Source: Bacillus sp. 1780r2a1
GTDB lineage: Bacteria > Bacillota > Bacilli > Bacillales > Bacillaceae_H
NCBI GenBank assembly: GCA_024134725.1
Contig: CP099863.1
Span: 4,089,258 to 4,153,257, forward strand
Length of the DNA stretch: 64,000 bases
Direction: 5' to 3'
In this document: positions 26,915 to 34,416 of the stretch, in pieces
How the letters are laid out: the number at the start of each line of letters is the position of its first letter
Position numbering within the stretch: position 1 is the first letter of the stretch
Notes under the pieces: generated by a model
Told to the model about the DNA's origin: nothing
The model's input: only the letters and a program-made list of their open reading frames with translations
Database searches by the model: none
Translations under genes and position numbers: made by a program

Positions 26915-28009
26915 ATGAAAATTTTGCTCATTTCTAATATGTATCCATCTAAAGATTTCCCTAGCTATGGTGTGTTTGTCAAAAATACTGAGCAAATATT
27001 ACTTGATAATGGTTTTTCAGTAGACAAAGCTATCATGACGAAGCGAACAGGCAAATTTGGAAAGCTAGTTGGATATGCTTCGCATTATTTAAAAATAATA
27101 GCAAGTGGACTAACAAAGAAGTATGACTATCTTTACGTGCATTATGCTTCTCATAATGCTCTACCCCTGCTTATTTTAAAAAAGTTAAATAAACGTGTGA
27201 AGATTGTAACAAACGTTCACGGTTCAGACGTCGTTCCTGAAGTGCCTTCACAAGAAAAATTTCAGCCAAGGGTTAAAGAGCTGTTACATCGTTCGCATAA
27301 AATTATCACTCCATCTCCTTACTACAAAGAATTAGTTCAGGAGAAATATGGAGTTACAACGCCTATTTACGTATTTCCTAGCGGAGGCGTTAATTTTAAA
27401 TTATTTTATTCATTTTCTACTAAAGAAAAGGCTTATAAAGAGTTAAATTTAAGTGAAAAACAACGCTATATTGGGTGTGTAAGCCGTATTGATGTCGGTA
27501 AAGGTTGGGAATTTTATCTACAAGCCATTGCCCAGTTAGAAGCTGAACACCCTACGGATTATAAATACATTTATGTTGGTAGTGGAAAGGATGAACCAAA
27601 ATTTAAGCAAATGGTTCGAGAATTAAATTTAAAAGATAAAATTATTCACTTTCCTTTGCTTCCACAATCCTCTTTAGCCCATGTTTATAATGTCATTGAT
27701 GCATTTGTGTTTCCGACGATTCGGAAAGGAGAAAGCCTAGGTCTAGTTGGCTTAGAAGCAATGGCCTGTGGTGCTCCTGTAATTGGTAGCCGTATCGGCG
27801 GACTTAAGGACTACATTATAGATGGAAAAAACGGTCTTTTCTTTGAACCTGGTCAAGCAGGAGAGCTAAAGGAGAAATTGCGCCTTTTCATGGAATCATC
27901 TGCAGAACAGAAAGAAAACATGTCGTTACATGCTGTGAACACAGCCAAATTATACAGTGTAGATGAGATTTCTCAGCAACTACCAACAATTTTCTTTAAT
28001 GAGGTGTAA
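26915..28009 (+). CDS. Glycosyltransferase family 4
   Basis: A 364-aa GT-B enzyme. It starts at ATG 26915 (MKILLISNMYPSKDFPSYGVF) with a modest GGTG site. The N-terminal domain carries TNVHGSDVVPEV. The C-terminal donor domain shows VSRIDVGKGWEFYL, the ESLGLVGLEAMACGAPVI acceptor/nucleotide motif with the EX7E glutamates, and GGLKDYI. It should add a sugar to a lipid-linked intermediate at the cytoplasmic membrane face. It is the first gene of a tightly packed operon; the next start lies 3 bases past its stop. Confidence 0.88.
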   Translation: MKILLISNMYPSKDFPSYGVFVKNTEQILLDNGFSVDKAIMTKRTGKFGKLVGYASHYLKIIASGLTKKYDYLYVHYASHNALPLLILKKLNKRVKIVTNVHGSDVVPEVPSQEKFQPRVKELLHRSHKIITPSPYYKELVQEKYGVTTPIYVFPSGGVNFKLFYSFSTKEKAYKELNLSEKQRYIGCVSRIDVGKGWEFYLQAIAQLEAEHPTDYKYIYVGSGKDEPKFKQMVRELNLKDKIIHFPLLPQSSLAHVYNVIDAFVFPTIRKGESLGLVGLEAMACGAPVIGSRIGGLKDYIIDGKNGLFFEPGQAGELKEKLRLFMESSAEQKENMSLHAVNTAKLYSVDEISQQLPTIFFNEV

Positions 28010-28011
28010 GG

Positions 28012-28941
28012 ATGAAAATTGCAGTTTTAATTCCTTGTTACAATGAAGAAGTAACAATTGGAAAAGTAATTGATGACTTTAAAAAAGAGTTACCCGAAGC
28101 TGATATTTACGTCTATGATAACAATTCAAAAGACAAAACGAGTGAAATTGCACTTGCTCACGGGGCTATTGTTAAGAAAGAATTAAAGCAAGGAAAAGGG
28201 AACGTGGTTCGATCGATGTTCCAAGATATAGATGCTGATTGTTATGTAATGGTTGATGGTGATGACACTTACCCAGCTGAGTTTGTTCATCAGCTCATTG
28301 AACCTATCAGAAACAAAGAAGCAAATATGACGATTGGTGACCGCCTTTCAAACGGTACGTATTTTGAAGAAAATAAACGTCCATTCCATAACTTTGGAAA
28401 TAACCTAGTTCGCTCACTGATTAATAATCTATATAAAAGCAACATCACGGATATCATGACAGGTTACCGAGCTTACGACAAGCTGTTTGTGAAGTCTATT
28501 CCTGTTATGAGTCCTGGTTTTGAAATTGAGACAGAAATGAGCTTACATGCTCTGGACAAGCGCTTCCGCTTAAAAGAAATTCCAATCGATTATCGTGACC
28601 GTCCAGAAGGTAGTGAATCAAAGCTTAACACCTTCTCTGATGGATACAAAGTACTTAAAATGATTTTTACTCTATTCAAGGAGTACAAGCCGTTACAGTT
28701 CTTCTCACTTTGGACTCTACTATTCTTAGTAGCTGGATTAGCGGTAGGAACACCTGTTATTTATGAATTTTTCAAAACAGGCTTTATTACAAAGGTTCCT
28801 TCATCAATCCTAGCAACGGGCTTAATCCTGCTTGGTGTACTATCGTTTGTTTCTGGACTTATCCTAGATACAATTGCATCGTTAAACCGAAAGCAATATG
28901 AACTAGAATTAAATAAGAAGATTGAACAAATAAGGGAGTAA
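28012..28941 (+). CDS. Polyprenyl-phosphate glycosyltransferase (GT2, ArnC/CsbB-like)
   Basis: A 309-aa protein. The GT2 domain (residues 1 to about 225) starts MKIAVLIPCYNEE and has the DXD-like VDGDDTYP. The IMTGYRAYDK and DYRDRPEGSESKLN segments are typical of dolichyl/undecaprenyl-phosphate sugar transferases. Two C-terminal membrane helices (about 232-258 and 270-292) follow. This architecture fits loading a sugar onto undecaprenyl phosphate for export, as ArnC, CsbB and GtrB do. The GT-C-like protein and the SMR pair that come next complete the set. Confidence 0.85.
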   Translation: MKIAVLIPCYNEEVTIGKVIDDFKKELPEADIYVYDNNSKDKTSEIALAHGAIVKKELKQGKGNVVRSMFQDIDADCYVMVDGDDTYPAEFVHQLIEPIRNKEANMTIGDRLSNGTYFEENKRPFHNFGNNLVRSLINNLYKSNITDIMTGYRAYDKLFVKSIPVMSPGFEIETEMSLHALDKRFRLKEIPIDYRDRPEGSESKLNTFSDGYKVLKMIFTLFKEYKPLQFFSLWTLLFLVAGLAVGTPVIYEFFKTGFITKVPSSILATGLILLGVLSFVSGLILDTIASLNRKQYELELNKKIEQIRE

Positions 28942-28946
28942 TCACC

Positions 28947-30653
28947 GTGAATAAAAAACCTATTCTTTATTTAATAGCGACTGCTTTTCCACTGATAGGT
29001 ATTTTTATTGGAGCCCCTGACGGGATAAGTTTTCCCTCTGTTTTCATGTTGTTAGTATTAGTAGGCATAAGCTCTATTTTTATTTATAAAAATAGAGCTT
29101 ATGCTTCATTTACATCAATACAATGGCTCCTAATCGTAGCAGTTAGCTTTATCATACAGTTTTCTTTATTAAGTAACTTGCATATGACAGCATCCACTAT
29201 CTTCAGCTTTATTCTTTATATTCTTGGAAGATGGGTGATTGCACTGGGATTTGTAATTGCTTGTGTAACAACCTTTAAAGCACATTTTAATCCAGATTCG
29301 TCTGTCAGTTATTCAAAAAAATATAAATGGATTATCGGAATTTGTATTTTAGGTATGAGCGCCTTTTATTGGCTAGCCTTTTTCCCAGGTGGAATGACGC
29401 CTGATTCTCTGGCTCAGTGGGAACAAGCACACACTCGTGAATTTAATGACTGGCATCCGATTATGATTACTTGGTTAATTATGATACTAACTCAAATATG
29501 GGATCACCCTGGAATGATTACGATTGTTCAAATTCTAGTCGTGTCTAGTATTTATGTATACACGTTTCACTTTCTCATTAAAAAGCAAGTTCCACCTATT
29601 GTTTTAGGAATTCTAACATTACTTGTATTATTAATACCAAGCTTTTTAATCTTTTCCATTATTATCTGGAAAGACATTCTATACAGCGCGTTTTTGCTAT
29701 TTTTCACGGTAAATATTGCAAGAGTGTATTTATCAAACGGAGCATTTATTCAGTCTAAATATGGAATCTTTATGCTGCTTTTATCATCATTCGGTGTAGC
29801 CTTTTTTAGACATAATGGATTTCCTGTTTTTATCATTACATTCTTATGTTTAATCGTATTGTTCAGAAAATACTGGAAGCGTTTGGTTCCTTTATTTTTA
29901 GTCATTTTTATTTTACAAAAAATTATCACAGGTCCTGTCTTTAACTGGTTAGATGTTAAACCTTCGGATCCCAACGAAGCGCTATCGATTCCGACGCAAC
30001 AAATTGCTAATATTATTGTTAATGATGGGGAGATGTCTAAAGCTGAGCGTGAATACTTTAACAACGTTCTCCCAATTGAACTTTGGAAAGAAAAATACAA
30101 TCCATATAAAAGTGATCCCATTAAATTCACGTGGGAATATTACGACCGGGAATTTATTTTTCAAGACCTTGGTTTATATTTCAAAAATTACATCAGTATT
30201 GTTATGAAGAATCCTTATCTAGCAATGGAAGGATTTCTAAAACAAACGGCATTAGTATGGCAAACAACACCCTTTGAAGATGGCTATACCGACACGTATG
30301 TAACAAACGTATATTACGGAAATAAATTTGGACTTGAAAATACCGTAGTTTCACCGTTGATTACAAACACAGCAAAAGCATATTTGGAAGTCTTTAAAAG
30401 TCCTTCTTTATTTTTCTTATGGAAGCCTGCTTTTTATCACTGCGTTATCTTACTGTTTTCTCTTTTCTTCATTGCAAGAAAAGGAATCACGTCTTCCATT
30501 GTTTTATTTCCATGGCTATTAAATACGCTATCAGTACTAGCAGCGTTACCTGCACAAGACTTTCGCTACTTACTAGCAAGCGTATTTGTCAGCTTCTTCT
30601 TTGTCGGATTAGCTTTTGTTAGAAAAGGTGAAGAAGAGAGGGGTCAACTTTGA
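28947..30653 (+). CDS. DUF6020-family multi-spanning membrane protein, possible GT-C glycosyltransferase
   Basis: A 568-aa protein with about 12 membrane helices; it starts at GTG 28947 behind GGGAGTAATC. The first extracytoplasmic loop after helix 5 carries FFPGGMTPDSLAQWEQ and the following NDWHP, the pattern of DUF6020/GT-C enzymes, where an acidic residue binds the polyprenyl-phosphate donor. It is expected to transfer the exported sugar to an acceptor outside the cell. The coding sequence contains a perfect 19-bp inverted repeat (29065-29104). The activity is inferred from topology and neighbours. Confidence 0.7.
   Translation: MNKKPILYLIATAFPLIGIFIGAPDGISFPSVFMLLVLVGISSIFIYKNRAYASFTSIQWLLIVAVSFIIQFSLLSNLHMTASTIFSFILYILGRWVIALGFVIACVTTFKAHFNPDSSVSYSKKYKWIIGICILGMSAFYWLAFFPGGMTPDSLAQWEQAHTREFNDWHPIMITWLIMILTQIWDHPGMITIVQILVVSSIYVYTFHFLIKKQVPPIVLGILTLLVLLIPSFLIFSIIIWKDILYSAFLLFFTVNIARVYLSNGAFIQSKYGIFMLLLSSFGVAFFRHNGFPVFIITFLCLIVLFRKYWKRLVPLFLVIFILQKIITGPVFNWLDVKPSDPNEALSIPTQQIANIIVNDGEMSKAEREYFNNVLPIELWKEKYNPYKSDPIKFTWEYYDREFIFQDLGLYFKNYISIVMKNPYLAMEGFLKQTALVWQTTPFEDGYTDTYVTNVYYGNKFGLENTVVSPLITNTAKAYLEVFKSPSLFFLWKPAFYHCVILLFSLFFIARKGITSSIVLFPWLLNTLSVLAALPAQDFRYLLASVFVSFFFVGLAFVRKGEEERGQL
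29065..29104. repeat. Perfect 19-bp inverted repeat inside the DUF6020 gene
   Basis: Two 19-bp arms (29065-29083 and 29086-29104) are exactly complementary, with a two-base spacer. It lies about 120 bases into the coding sequence, in the loop after the second membrane helix. In RNA it would form a very stable hairpin early in the message. Confidence 0.9.
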
Positions 30654-30991
30654 CAAATAACGTACAATACAATAGAAAATTAGGCATTTTCTTAATTATT
30701 ATTGCCTCAATGTTTACAGCCATTGGACAGCTTCTTTGGAAGTTGTCCAACGGTTCATTCAACATTATGTTAATTATTGGCTTCTTACTCTACGGTTGTG
30801 GAGCTATTTTTATGATTTTAGCGTTTAAATATGAAAGAGTTTCGCTCCTTCATCCCTTCTTAAGCTTAGGATATGTCATTAGTATTGCACTAGGCTTCTT
30901 TTTATTAAATGAAGCTGTTAGCTTTATAAAAGTGATTGGTACAGCAGTTATTATTATTGGGGTTCTATTGGTAGGTGGCCACGATGATTAG
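30650..30991 (+). CDS. SMR/EamA-type half-flippase, ArnE-like
   Basis: A 113-aa protein with four membrane helices. It starts at TTG 30650 behind GAGAGGGG and overlaps the previous stop codon. It has the small-multidrug-resistance fold (ASMFTAIGQLLWKLSNG; LLHPFLSLGYVISIALGFFLL). Together with the next gene it resembles the ArnE/ArnF pair, which flips undecaprenyl-phosphate-aminoarabinose. Here it would flip the GT2 product to the outer face. The overlap with both neighbours indicates coupled translation and a heterodimer. Confidence 0.75.
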   Translation: MTNNVQYNRKLGIFLIIIASMFTAIGQLLWKLSNGSFNIMLIIGFLLYGCGAIFMILAFKYERVSLLHPFLSLGYVISIALGFFLLNEAVSFIKVIGTAVIIIGVLLVGGHDD

Positions 30992-31316
30992 TATACCGAT
31001 TTTACTCATTATGACTCTTCTAGGTTCAGTTGGAGCTGTCTTTTTCAAACAGATTTCTACAGCTTTGAGCGCTAAAAATAAGAAAATGGCTATTATCTAT
31101 TTGATAGGTGGAGGCTCGTTCTACGGAATATCAGCACTTTTAAACGTATATGTTTTAACATTGTTACCCTACTCGGTTGTTTTTCCGTTAACATCTATTA
31201 CTTATGTATGGACACTATTATTTGGCTACTTTTTGTTAAAAGAAAAAGTAACTGTCAAACAAATGATTGGATGTGCTCTTATCATTATTGGTTGTTTTAT
31301 TATTGCTAATAGCTAA
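30984..31316 (+). CDS. SMR/EamA-type half-flippase, ArnF-like
   Basis: A 110-aa protein with four membrane helices (MISIPILLIMTLLGSVGAVFFK). ATG 30984 follows AGGTGG at 30973-30978 and overlaps the end of the previous gene by 8 bases. It is similar in fold but not closely in sequence to its partner, as in ArnE/ArnF-type dimers. The conserved proline-rich LLPYSVVFPLTS and WTLLFGYFLLKEKVT helix-end motifs are present. Confidence 0.75.
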   Translation: MISIPILLIMTLLGSVGAVFFKQISTALSAKNKKMAIIYLIGGGSFYGISALLNVYVLTLLPYSVVFPLTSITYVWTLLFGYFLLKEKVTVKQMIGCALIIIGCFIIANS

Positions 31317-31343
31317 ACAGCAAAAAGGCAGGAGTTTGAATTT

Positions 31344-32849
31344 ATGAAAAGCTTAAAGATTGCAAGTATTTTATTACTTGTTTCAACCTTATTTTTAAAG
31401 TTTTCCAGTATGATTCGAGATTTAGTAATCGCTAACTTCTTCGGTACAAGCTATATCGTAGATGCATATAACGCAGCGATGATTATTCCAAATGCATTTA
31501 TTTTATTTATGCTTACGGGAATGAAAGATGCTTTTATCCCCAGCTACTTGAGCTATGAGAAAGAAGGAAAAGGGAAATCTCATCTTACAAACATCGTAAA
31601 ATCTACGTTTTTCATTTGCTTAGCCATTTCTATTATAGGATCAATAGCAGCATTCTTTTACTTTCCTGCTAGTTACCCTAACTTTTCTAAAGCAGCGATT
31701 GATATTGGTATCTATACCGCAATTCTATATTTTTTGTCTCTTTCTTTGGTAGGGGTAAACGCGGTATACGAAGGTGTATTTGATGCTAACAGTCAATATT
31801 CCTTCTCCGTATTCTCTCAAACAGTTGTTGTGTTGTTTACCATCCTAAGCACCATTTTACTTCAGGGTGTAATGGGTGGATACGCAATTGCATTAGGGTA
31901 TCTCTTAGGGACTTTTGCTTCGTTTCTCATTAAAGTTGTGTACTTTAAGCCAAAAAACTTGCTGCTATGGAAGCAGAAGATAGATAGAGAAGAAGTTAAA
32001 ATCTTCTATAAAGTCTTTATACCTGTTGGGGTTACCATTATGGTGGGACAGATCAATTTAACAGTCAATTTCTTTTTTGCAGGGGCATTTGGAGAAGGTG
32101 TTATTTCTTACTTGAACTATGCGTTTCGACTTGTTAGTATTCCTCAAGCCATCTTTGGTGTTACCGTTGCGACAATTATCTACCCACTGATTGTAAAAGC
32201 TCTTAACGATAAAAATGAAGAACGTTTCAAAACAGGTATCGAAAAAGGGTTAACATTTATGTTGATGTTACTTGTTCCAACACTTGTCATTATGAGCTTT
32301 TATATGAAAGATATTGTTCAAATTGCTTATGAACGCGGTGCATTTGACGCTAATTCTACTTTAAAAACCACTGATGCATCCTATTATTACTTTGGATCCG
32401 TATTCTTTTATTCACTACAAGCAATTTTAGCAAAAGGTTTTTATTCATTAGGAAAAGGTCATGTTATTATGCGCATCGGGCTACTATCAATCCTGCTGAA
32501 TATCATTTTCAACCTAACATTTACGCAATTTTTAGGTTACCAAGGTCTTGCACTTTCAATGTCTGTTGTAGGTTTTTTCTATACTGCCATTGTATTCATT
32601 ATGCTAAACCGTCTTATAAATGGTTTCCACTTCCGCTATTTACTAACGGAAACCACAAAAATTTTAGTAGCTAGCATCCCCGTTATGATCGCTATGTACA
32701 TCCTAAAAGATATACAGTTTGTAAACGATTTACATGTTCTGGTTCGATTTACGGTTGTATGCTTAGTGGGAGGTTTAGTATACTTAATATCGACGTTTAT
32801 ATTTAAAGTAGATGGAATTATGATGGTTTTACGCAAACGAAAACGTTAA
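31344..32849 (+). CDS. MurJ-like lipid-linked oligosaccharide flippase (MVF family)
   Basis: A 501-aa protein with about 14 helices, of the MVF/MOP flippase superfamily. The N-terminus (LKFSSMIRDLVIANFFGTSYIVDAYNA) is the MurJ/MviN signature. Later segments IDREEVKIFYKVFIPVGV and INLTVNFFFAGAFGEGVISYLNYA follow the MurJ pattern. In this operon the substrate is more likely the glycan intermediate than lipid II, but lipid II cannot be excluded. AGGCAGGAG precedes the ATG. Confidence 0.8.
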   Translation: MKSLKIASILLLVSTLFLKFSSMIRDLVIANFFGTSYIVDAYNAAMIIPNAFILFMLTGMKDAFIPSYLSYEKEGKGKSHLTNIVKSTFFICLAISIIGSIAAFFYFPASYPNFSKAAIDIGIYTAILYFLSLSLVGVNAVYEGVFDANSQYSFSVFSQTVVVLFTILSTILLQGVMGGYAIALGYLLGTFASFLIKVVYFKPKNLLLWKQKIDREEVKIFYKVFIPVGVTIMVGQINLTVNFFFAGAFGEGVISYLNYAFRLVSIPQAIFGVTVATIIYPLIVKALNDKNEERFKTGIEKGLTFMLMLLVPTLVIMSFYMKDIVQIAYERGAFDANSTLKTTDASYYYFGSVFFYSLQAILAKGFYSLGKGHVIMRIGLLSILLNIIFNLTFTQFLGYQGLALSMSVVGFFYTAIVFIMLNRLINGFHFRYLLTETTKILVASIPVMIAMYILKDIQFVNDLHVLVRFTVVCLVGGLVYLISTFIFKVDGIMMVLRKRKR

Positions 32850-32874
32850 ATTTACTAAAACAGGAGATTACTAT

Positions 32875-34248
32875 ATGAAGAACGCATACTGGTTATTTTT
32901 TCTGTTTGTTGGTTTTATTTCAATACAGCCAATTATTGATATGCTAACAACATATATGATTTTAAATGTAGAAAGTCCTCTTTCAATCGGTGTAATCATC
33001 CGGTTCTTATATATGGTATTTGTGGGGATCATTTTACTGGTATTTTTTAAAAAGTCCAAGTGGGCCAAATATTCAATTCTCTATTTAATTGTTTTTGCAT
33101 TATTCCTGGGTGTTAACATTTACTTTAACAGTCAATGGAAAGATCCTTATTACTTAGCTCAGGAAATAAAGTTCTTTAATAAAGTTGTTTATATGAACGT
33201 AACGCTCTTAGGTGCTATTGTAGTCTTTACAATGTATCGCCAATCTGTAAATGTTTCAAAAGCTCTCAACAAAAACTTATTGATTGCTTCTCTTATTATC
33301 AGCATTGTGTTCATTGTAACCATGCTTACAGGAACAGCCCTAGAGAGTTATCAATATAATAAAACCGGATTCAAAGGCTGGTTTTATGCTGCTAACGAAC
33401 TTGGAGCAATCGTTGCGCTACTGTTACCTTTAACACTTTTATTTGGATTAAAGAAAACGCAGTCCTTAAAGCAATTTTACTTTTGGATTCCATTTATCTT
33501 GCTTGCCATATCTTCAATTATGATTGGAACAAAAGTAGGGCTAGGAGCTGTCATTTTATCGTTAGGTGTTGCATTTGTTGTATTAGTAATGAAACTATTT
33601 GCAACAAAGCAACGCGCAGTGAAGTCTAATTTAATTATCTCGATTCTTTTATTAATAGTAGTTGGAGTAACAACTCCTATTTCTCCTGCTTTTACAAACA
33701 CATATGCGCATATCGATTTACTAGAAAATAAAAAGAAAGAACAGCAGCCACAACAGCCTGAAGATGAAAGTACTACTGACAAGAAAAAGAAAAAGCGACA
33801 AAAGTTAGACAATAGCGATATTGAAAACTTAATCTTAAGTAGTCGTGAAGACTTTTTAGCTCACCATAAGGAACAGTATAAAGAGGCTCCTATCGCTCGT
33901 AAGCTTTTAGGAATGGGATATGCAGGGAATTACACAGAAGAACAACCACCAAAGATGATTGAAATGGACTTTTATGACCTTTTCTTCTCACTTGGTATTA
34001 TCGGGTTTATCCTGTGGATTTTACCTCTTCTAATTATTGCTCTATACGTAGTAAAACGATTCATTAGCGAACCTTCACAGCTTTGGAATGAGTCATTTAT
34101 GATGTATAGCACATCTGTTGTACTGGCGCTAGGTATTGCGTTTGTTGCTGGTCACGTCTTTACGGCACCCGCTGTAACTATTTATTTTGCTGTAACAGCG
34201 GCATACCTTGCTTGTATACACTTTTATAAATCAAATACATTAGATTAA
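32875..34248 (+). CDS. O-antigen ligase/polymerase-like membrane protein
   Basis: A 457-aa polytopic protein (about 11 helices) of the Wzy/WaaL type. The family-like region includes GWFYAANELGAIVALLLPLT and MIGTKVGLGAVILSLGV. A large extracytoplasmic loop (about residues 285-355) contains a highly charged Lys/Gln/Glu stretch (KKEQQPQQPEDESTTDKKKK), then SSREDFLAHH. It probably polymerises or ligates exported glycan units. It is the last gene of the operon, followed by a terminator at 34252-34288. Confidence 0.75.
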   Translation: MKNAYWLFFLFVGFISIQPIIDMLTTYMILNVESPLSIGVIIRFLYMVFVGIILLVFFKKSKWAKYSILYLIVFALFLGVNIYFNSQWKDPYYLAQEIKFFNKVVYMNVTLLGAIVVFTMYRQSVNVSKALNKNLLIASLIISIVFIVTMLTGTALESYQYNKTGFKGWFYAANELGAIVALLLPLTLLFGLKKTQSLKQFYFWIPFILLAISSIMIGTKVGLGAVILSLGVAFVVLVMKLFATKQRAVKSNLIISILLLIVVGVTTPISPAFTNTYAHIDLLENKKKEQQPQQPEDESTTDKKKKKRQKLDNSDIENLILSSREDFLAHHKEQYKEAPIARKLLGMGYAGNYTEEQPPKMIEMDFYDLFFSLGIIGFILWILPLLIIALYVVKRFISEPSQLWNESFMMYSTSVVLALGIAFVAGHVFTAPAVTIYFAVTAAYLACIHFYKSNTLD

Positions 34249-34251
34249 ATT

Positions 34252-34288
34252 AAAGCCGTTAGAGGTCTCCATCCTTTAACGGCTTTTT
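34252..34288 (+). terminator. Terminator of the glycan operon
   Basis: AAAGCCGTTA / TAACGGCTTT with a loop of about 15 bases and a T run. Confidence 0.82.
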
Positions 34289-34416
34289 ATAACCTTTACA
34301 GGTAAAACCGTCTTTTGTTATTTACCTTTGATCTATCCTTCCAAAACATTTTCCCTTCAAAAGTATTAAATTTATGTTAAGATTGTAAAGCTATTATTTT
34401 TTTGGGGGAATGCTTT

